From NCBI GenBank assembly GCA_947455385.1, contig CANGNR010000014.1:1-17949 (forward strand): 17,949 bases of DNA, in the 5' to 3' direction. Below the pieces are notes generated by a model. The model did not search any database and was not told the origin of the DNA. It was given only the letters and a program-made list of their open reading frames with translations. The stretch comes from Microbacteriaceae bacterium. GTDB taxonomy: Bacteria; Actinomycetota; Actinomycetes; Actinomycetales; Microbacteriaceae. Every line of letters starts with the position of its first letter. Position 1 is the first letter of the stretch. This document shows, one piece after another, positions 14,554 through 17,949 of the stretch. A program made the position numbers and the translations under genes.

Positions 14554-15408
14554 GTGCATGTGCTTAGCGTCAGCTCCCTCAAGGGGGGCGTTGGTAAAAC
14601 AACAATCACGCTTGGGCTTGCCTCTGCCGCCCAGAATCGGCGGCTTCGAACCCTTGTAGTCGACCTCGACCCGCAATGTGACACGAGTTGTGGTCTTGGC
14701 GCAATTGGGGAGTTTGAGACAACGGTCGCCGATGTTCTCAAGTCACCCCGGCACAGCGTTGTGCTTGACTCCATCGTAGCCGCAAGTTGGTCCAAAATTC
14801 AGCCCGGAATCCTTGACGTGCTGGTCGGAAGCCCAAACGCCATGCGGTTTGACTCCCCTAAGCCGAGCAACGGGCAACTCCGAAAACTAAAGCGCGCCCT
14901 GGATGACCTTCGGGACTCGTACGACCTCGTTCTGATCGATACTCCACCTTCGCTCAACGCCCTGACCAGAACCGCCTGGACCGCCAGTGACGGCGTTATC
15001 TTGGTGACCGAACCGGGGCTCTTCTCGATCGTTGCCTTGCAGCGCGCACTGGCCGCCGCCGATGAGGTAATCGACACCGTGAACCCGGCGCTTGAGGTAG
15101 TCGGCATCCAGGTGAACCGCGCCAAGCCGCAGCTGCCCGAGCAGGAGTTTCGCCTCGCCGAGATCGACGAGCTGTTTGGCGACAAGGTCATGAAGCCGGC
15201 CATCGAGGAGCGCGCGGTCTTGAGCCAGGCCGAGGGCGCTGCTAAGCCGATCAGCAGCTGGGGCGGTGAGGCTGCGGCCGAGCTTTCGCAGCAGTTCGCC
15301 GACATCTTGCAGCGCAGCATCGCCGCCATCGACTCGGCTCGCAACGCCTCGGCCGGTAACGCAAAAGGCGGCCGCTTGGGCCGCCGTTCACGCAAATCTA
15401 AAGACTAA
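14554..15408 (+). CDS. ParA/Soj-family ATPase
   Basis: A 284-residue ParA-type ATPase for DNA or cargo positioning. It starts almost directly with the deviant Walker A (SLKGGVGKTT, 8-17), followed by VVDLDPQCDTS (35-45) and Walker B LVLIDTPPS (125-133, Asp129), and has a basic tail (GRLGRRSRKSK). No ParB or parS site is visible nearby, so this is probably an accessory ParA of the kind common in actinobacteria rather than the origin-linked partition ATPase; plasmid-type ParA cannot be excluded. Codon use changes inside the gene: the first ~150 codons use CTT, CGG, GGG and ACA often, and the remainder follows the surrounding genes (CGC, CTG/CTC). The GTG at 14554 is probably leaderless. Its stop overlaps that of the convergent MerR gene by 3-4 nt. 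Confidence 0.88.
   Translation: MHVLSVSSLKGGVGKTTITLGLASAAQNRRLRTLVVDLDPQCDTSCGLGAIGEFETTVADVLKSPRHSVVLDSIVAASWSKIQPGILDVLVGSPNAMRFDSPKPSNGQLRKLKRALDDLRDSYDLVLIDTPPSLNALTRTAWTASDGVILVTEPGLFSIVALQRALAAADEVIDTVNPALEVVGIQVNRAKPQLPEQEFRLAEIDELFGDKVMKPAIEERAVLSQAEGAAKPISSWGGEAAAELSQQFADILQRSIAAIDSARNASAGNAKGGRLGRRSRKSKD
15357..15385 (-). terminator. Rho-independent terminator for the MerR gene, embedded in parA
   Basis: Positions 15367-15373 (GGCGGCC) and 15379-15385 (GGCCGCC) form a perfect 7-bp GC stem with a 5-nt loop. On the minus strand it is followed by TTTTGCGTT, a usable U tract, and it starts 19 nt past the MerR stop at 15405. It lies wholly within the last codons of parA on the opposite strand. 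In the plus direction it is followed by GTTCACG, so it would not stop parA transcription well. Confidence 0.72.
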
Positions 15409-15950
15409 CCAGCGCGCTTCTTGCGTCGGGCTGCGAGTTCATCCACGTCGTCTACCGGCTGTTCGCTGAGCTCGAGCAGTGTCGCCTCAACCTCTCGCAG
15501 CACCCGACCAACGGCGATGCCAAAGACACCCTGGCCGCGACCGACAAGGTCGATGACTTCGTCTTCGGTGGTGCAAAGGTAGACGCGAGCCCCGTCAGAC
15601 ATCAGCGTGGTGCGGGCCAGGTCGCTGATTCCCGACTGGCGTAGCTGGTCGACTGCGGTTCGAATCTGCTGAAGCGAAACTCCAGTGTCGAGCAGGCGCT
15701 TGATCAGCTTCAAAACGAGGATGTCGCGAAACGCGTAAAGGCGCTGCGAACCAGAACCGGTGGCGGCTCGAACTGAAGGCTCAACCAGGCCGGTGCGTGC
15801 CCAGTAGTCGAGCTGGCGGTATGAGATGCCTGCGGCGGCGGCGGCGCTCTGTCCGCGGTATCCGGTGTGAAGGTCGGCCGATGGCAATCCATCGGTAAAC
15901 AGCATGTCGGCGGCGTAGTCGCCTTGCTCTGGCTGTTGTGGCTCTGTCAT
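15405..15950 (-). CDS. MerR-family regulator, Rv1830 type
   Basis: A 181-residue MerR-like regulator. The winged-helix domain (about 32-102) contains SYRQLDYWARTGLVEPSV, SGSQRLYAFRDILVLKLIKRLL and VSLQQIRTAVDQLR; the remaining half matches the C-terminal part of the Rv1830 family (reported as a cell-division regulator in mycobacteria, from memory). I chose the ATG at 15950 because AAGGGAGG lies 4 nt upstream; an upstream in-frame TTG at 15971 lies before that site. The 85 nt between it and ftsR hold an AT-rich stretch with the direct-repeat look TTAAACCTAAAGTTGAACCT, possibly a promoter or operator. In mycobacteria a DUF151 nuclease gene separates the two MerR genes; none is present here. Target genes cannot be read. 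Confidence 0.87.
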   Translation of the reverse strand: MTEPQQPEQGDYAADMLFTDGLPSADLHTGYRGQSAAAAAGISYRQLDYWARTGLVEPSVRAATGSGSQRLYAFRDILVLKLIKRLLDTGVSLQQIRTAVDQLRQSGISDLARTTLMSDGARVYLCTTEDEVIDLVGRGQGVFGIAVGRVLREVEATLLELSEQPVDDVDELAARRKKRAG

Positions 15951-16035
15951 AGCGCCTCCCTTCAGGTTCAACTTTAGGTTTAATTTTCTGTTGCACTGCC
16001 GCTAAACGTCCGTTAATCGCGGCGTGTCGCAAAAA

Positions 16036-16746
16036 CTAGGCGTCGATTTCGCCCAAGAGCGAACGCATTAGCTCAGCGCGAATGAGGCTGAACTGGTTGT
16101 CGATCTCGAGGGCGTAGTGAGCGGCGCGCGAACGGCTGCCGGTGTCGTTCTTGCGCAGCACAGGCGCGACGACGCCCTGAATGATTGCGGCATCCCTGTC
16201 TACGGCCAATTTGATGCCGCGCAGGTGGCGAGGTGTAAGGCCAAAACGGCTCAGGTGCACGAGCGATCGCGCGATGGCGACATCCGAGGGGCTGAACGGC
16301 TCGGCGCTGATCAGGCCGGCCTCCTGCGCGAGCTCGATGAGTTCGTCGGTGATCGCGGTCTCGTCAACCAGCTGCTCGCGACTGAACTTCATTGGCACCA
16401 CACGAATCGAGGTGGTGTTCAGCGGCTCGCTGCCAGGCAGCTGCGGCTGACGCCCCTCGTCGAGGTCGGTCAAGAAATCACGGATGACCTTGAGCGGCAG
16501 ATACTTGTCGCGCTGCAACTCGAGGATGATCTTCAGTCGCTCTACGTCTTGGTCGGTGAACTTGCGGTAGCCCGATGCGGTGCGCTGCGGTGTGACCAAG
16601 CCCTGCTCCTCAAGGAACCGCAGCTTCGAAGGCGACAGATCTGGGAACTCCGGGTTCAGCAGGCTCAAGACCTTGCCGATGGTGAAAAGTTTGACCGAAC
16701 GCGCGCCGAAGCGGTTCGAGTGGTCGGGTTGGCTCGCCTGGCTCAT
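16036..16746 (-). CDS. ftsR: MerR-family cell-division regulator FtsR
   Basis: A 236-residue regulator matching C. glutamicum FtsR and M. tuberculosis Rv1828. The N-terminal winged helix reads FTIGKVLSLLNPEFPDLSPS (21-40), KLRFLEEQGLVTPQRTASGY (41-60), RKFTDQDVERLKIILELQRD (61-80) and KYLPLKVIRDFL (81-92). The C-terminal half (about 120-230) is the family-specific domain. FtsR activates ftsZ in Corynebacterium, giving a link to the mraZ-headed division cluster at the left edge. Its ATG at 16746 lies 3 nt after the garA stop; AAGGA, the nearest ribosome binding site, lies inside the end of garA, so translation is probably coupled. The pairing with garA is conserved in actinobacteria (Rv1827-Rv1828). 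Confidence 0.92.
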   Translation of the reverse strand: MSQASQPDHSNRFGARSVKLFTIGKVLSLLNPEFPDLSPSKLRFLEEQGLVTPQRTASGYRKFTDQDVERLKIILELQRDKYLPLKVIRDFLTDLDEGRQPQLPGSEPLNTTSIRVVPMKFSREQLVDETAITDELIELAQEAGLISAEPFSPSDVAIARSLVHLSRFGLTPRHLRGIKLAVDRDAAIIQGVVAPVLRKNDTGSRSRAAHYALEIDNQFSLIRAELMRSLLGEIDA

Positions 16747-16749
16747 CGT

Positions 16750-17190
16750 TTAGGCGTCCTTGCTCGACTTGTAGAAGGTCATGCGAAACTTGCCAACCTG
16801 AACCTCGGCGCCGTTTTCGAGCACCGCCGAGTCGACGCGAACGCCTTGGTAGTAGCTGCCGTTCAGCGAGCCAAGGTCGTTGATCGAAAACTTTGTGCCG
16901 GTGCGCACGAACTCCGCGTGCCGACGCGAGACGGTGACGTCATCCAAGAAAATGTCAGCGTTTGGGTGGCGACCAACGGTGGTCACGTCTGAATCGAGCA
17001 GAAAGCGCGCGCCTTCGTTTGGCCCGCGACGAACAACCAGGATGCCCGAGCCCGATGGCAGAGCGGCGATTGCTGCCTGCTCTTCGGTGTCTAGACCCGA
17101 GGTTGCCTGAGCGAGAAAATCGGAGTTGAAGCGCTGGGTGGACTCAACGTCACCGTGGCCATTGGCCGCGTTGTCATTTGAGAAACCCAT
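16750..17190 (-). CDS. garA: FHA-domain phospho-switch GarA/OdhI
   Basis: A 146-residue FHA protein. In relatives the unphosphorylated form inhibits 2-oxoglutarate dehydrogenase and tunes glutamate metabolism; phosphorylation of an N-terminal Thr makes the FHA domain bind its own tail and switches it off. The FHA core is LLVVRRGPNEGARFLLD-like (about 50-66), with GRHP (73-76), SRRH (88-91) and SLNG (108-111). The N-terminal phospho-motif, ETTSVFRADFL in relatives, is here ESTQRFNSDFL (16-26): the first Thr is Ser17 and the second is kept as Thr18. I chose the ATG at 17190 because AAAGGAG lies 8 nt upstream; an ATG two codons earlier is only 2 nt from it. Its length is close to OdhI (143). It lies 26 nt after pgsA and 3 nt before ftsR. 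Confidence 0.93.
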   Translation of the reverse strand: MGFSNDNAANGHGDVESTQRFNSDFLAQATSGLDTEEQAAIAALPSGSGILVVRRGPNEGARFLLDSDVTTVGRHPNADIFLDDVTVSRRHAEFVRTGTKFSINDLGSLNGSYYQGVRVDSAVLENGAEVQVGKFRMTFYKSSKDA

Positions 17191-17216
17191 GTTCATAACT
17201 CCTTTGAAACCCAAGC

Positions 17217-17804
17217 CTATCCGTTTTTGAGAAGGCCATTTTTGACGACCGAAATCGTTTGCAAAATGTAAATTCCGCCTGCCCACCAATAGAGCCCGAC
17301 ACCCCAAAAAGCGAATGCCCAGGCAATGGGCGTGATGACAAAACTAGCATCTTGCCAAACGTGAGCCAAGAGCAAGAGCGGAAAAGCGTAAAGAAGCGCG
17401 AAAGTGCCCGCCTTGCCTAGGTAGTGCACGGGAAGCGGACCGTATCCAGCAGAGGCAAGCACCGGATAAAAGACCAAGAGCATCACGTCGCGAGCCACGA
17501 TCAGCAGCGTGAGCCACAGCGGAACATGGCCAGAGACCGTCAGGCCAATTAGCGTGCAAAGAATGTAGAGGCGGTCGGCTGCCGGGTCGAGCAGCTGCCC
17601 CAGACGCGTCACTTGGTTGAACCTGCGCGCGAAGTATCCATCCAAGAAATCGGTCAGGCCGGCGGCGGCAAGGATGATCAGCGCGGCGCCCTCTTGCTGA
17701 TTGAGCAGCAGCCACAGAAAAACGGGAACCGCGAGCAGTCGCAGAGCGCTCAGAATGTTGGGAACGGTGAGCAACTGCTGCCAAAGGCTGCGTTCTTCAC
17801 TCAT
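17217..17804 (-). CDS. pgsA: CDP-alcohol phosphatidyltransferase (PgsA family)
   Basis: A 195-residue integral membrane enzyme transferring a phosphatidyl group from CDP-diacylglycerol to an alcohol such as glycerol 3-phosphate. The full catalytic motif D-x2-D-G-x2-A-R-x8-G-x3-D-x3-D is present at residues 52-77 (Asp52, Asp55, Asp73, Asp77). About five or six hydrophobic segments are visible. It corresponds in context to mycobacterial pgsA2 (Rv1822), which lies close to garA. The family also includes cardiolipin and other phosphatidyl transferases, so the acceptor is not certain. GAGGA lies 5 nt before the ATG at 17804. It begins the pgsA-garA-ftsR unit. Confidence 0.9.
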   Translation of the reverse strand: MSEERSLWQQLLTVPNILSALRLLAVPVFLWLLLNQQEGAALIILAAAGLTDFLDGYFARRFNQVTRLGQLLDPAADRLYILCTLIGLTVSGHVPLWLTLLIVARDVMLLVFYPVLASAGYGPLPVHYLGKAGTFALLYAFPLLLLAHVWQDASFVITPIAWAFAFWGVGLYWWAGGIYILQTISVVKNGLLKNG

Positions 17805-17828
17805 AATCGTCCTCGGTTCGAGTTGAGC

Positions 17829-17838
17829 CGCCTAGGCG
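17829..17838. repeat. 10-bp palindrome between pgsA and tRNA-Pro
   Basis: CGCCTAGGCG is a perfect palindrome in the 41-nt gap between the tRNA 3' end and the pgsA start. As RNA it has no room for a loop at its centre, so it is not a good terminator. It could be a protein-binding site upstream of pgsA or chance in GC-rich DNA. Confidence 0.25.
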
Positions 17839-17845
17839 ACCTTTG

Positions 17846-17919
<74 letters not shown>

Positions 17920-17934
17920 TGTTGTTGCTCCCCT

Positions 17935-17940
17935 AGTTTA
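17935..17940 (-). promoter_or_regulatory. Candidate -10 element for tRNA-Pro
   Basis: On the minus strand TAAACT lies 15 nt before the mature tRNA 5' end and is followed by AGGGGAG, the same 13 bases as upstream of the MinD-like gene. Any -35 would fall beyond the right edge of the window. Confidence 0.55.
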
Positions 17941-17949
17941 GCCAAGGCC

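Noticed and set aside
16024..16050. Possible terminator after ftsR (GGCG/CGCC then TTTTT on the minus strand)
   Set aside because: The stem is only four pairs with a 7-nt loop; too weak to claim, though the T run is real.

Overview
The window looks like a compact chromosome segment of an actinobacterium, most likely a member of the Microbacteriaceae. Several things point there: a mycobacteria-like gene order (mraZ, DUF3040, polyprenyl synthase, Rv2175c-like regulator, pknL, class II DAHP synthase, acyltransferase, fadD15), a GarA/FtsR/PgsA cluster, class II DAHP synthase, frequent GTG starts, moderately high GC (roughly 60% by eye) and very short intergenic spaces. A small-genome freshwater lineage would fit, but genus cannot be fixed from the sequence alone.

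Layout. Positions 1-43 hold the first codons of mraZ on the minus strand, the head of the dcw (division and cell wall) cluster, which runs off the left edge. Its leader carries a clear MraZ operator of three repeats with a 10-bp period. A small DUF3040 membrane protein on the minus strand follows, with a strong UUCG-loop terminator behind it. Then come the isoprenoid synthase (plus), the Rv2175c-like DNA-binding protein (minus) and the divergent Ser/Thr kinase PknL with four PASTA repeats (plus). Positions 4288-7356 hold three minus-strand genes: a ROK sugar kinase, then plsC-type acyltransferase and class II DAHP synthase, the last two translationally coupled. A FadD15-type acyl-CoA ligase (plus) converges on a minus-strand block of pyruvate carboxylase, an EspI/MinD-like ATPase and peptide deformylase. 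A second ParA-type ATPase (plus) diverges from pyruvate carboxylase and overlaps by 4 nt the end of a minus-strand block of tRNA-Pro(GGG), pgsA, garA, ftsR and an Rv1830-type MerR gene.

How the genes fit together. Many products belong to growth control at the cell envelope: MraZ and FtsR regulate division genes, PknL senses the wall through PASTA repeats, and GarA is the FHA phospho-switch of central metabolism. PgsA, PlsC and the FadD supply lipid, the polyprenyl synthase supplies isoprenoid, DAHP synthase opens the aromatic pathway, and pyruvate carboxylase refills oxaloacetate. Nearly everything is recognisable core genome. I see no phage, insertion sequence, CRISPR array, toxin-antitoxin or defence locus, and no convincing new multi-gene system. 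The points of interest are regulatory and fine-scale: the MraZ operator, leaderless GTG starts, a terminator embedded antisense in parA, a codon-use shift inside parA, a GarA phospho-site variant and a repeated Thr motif in PknL.
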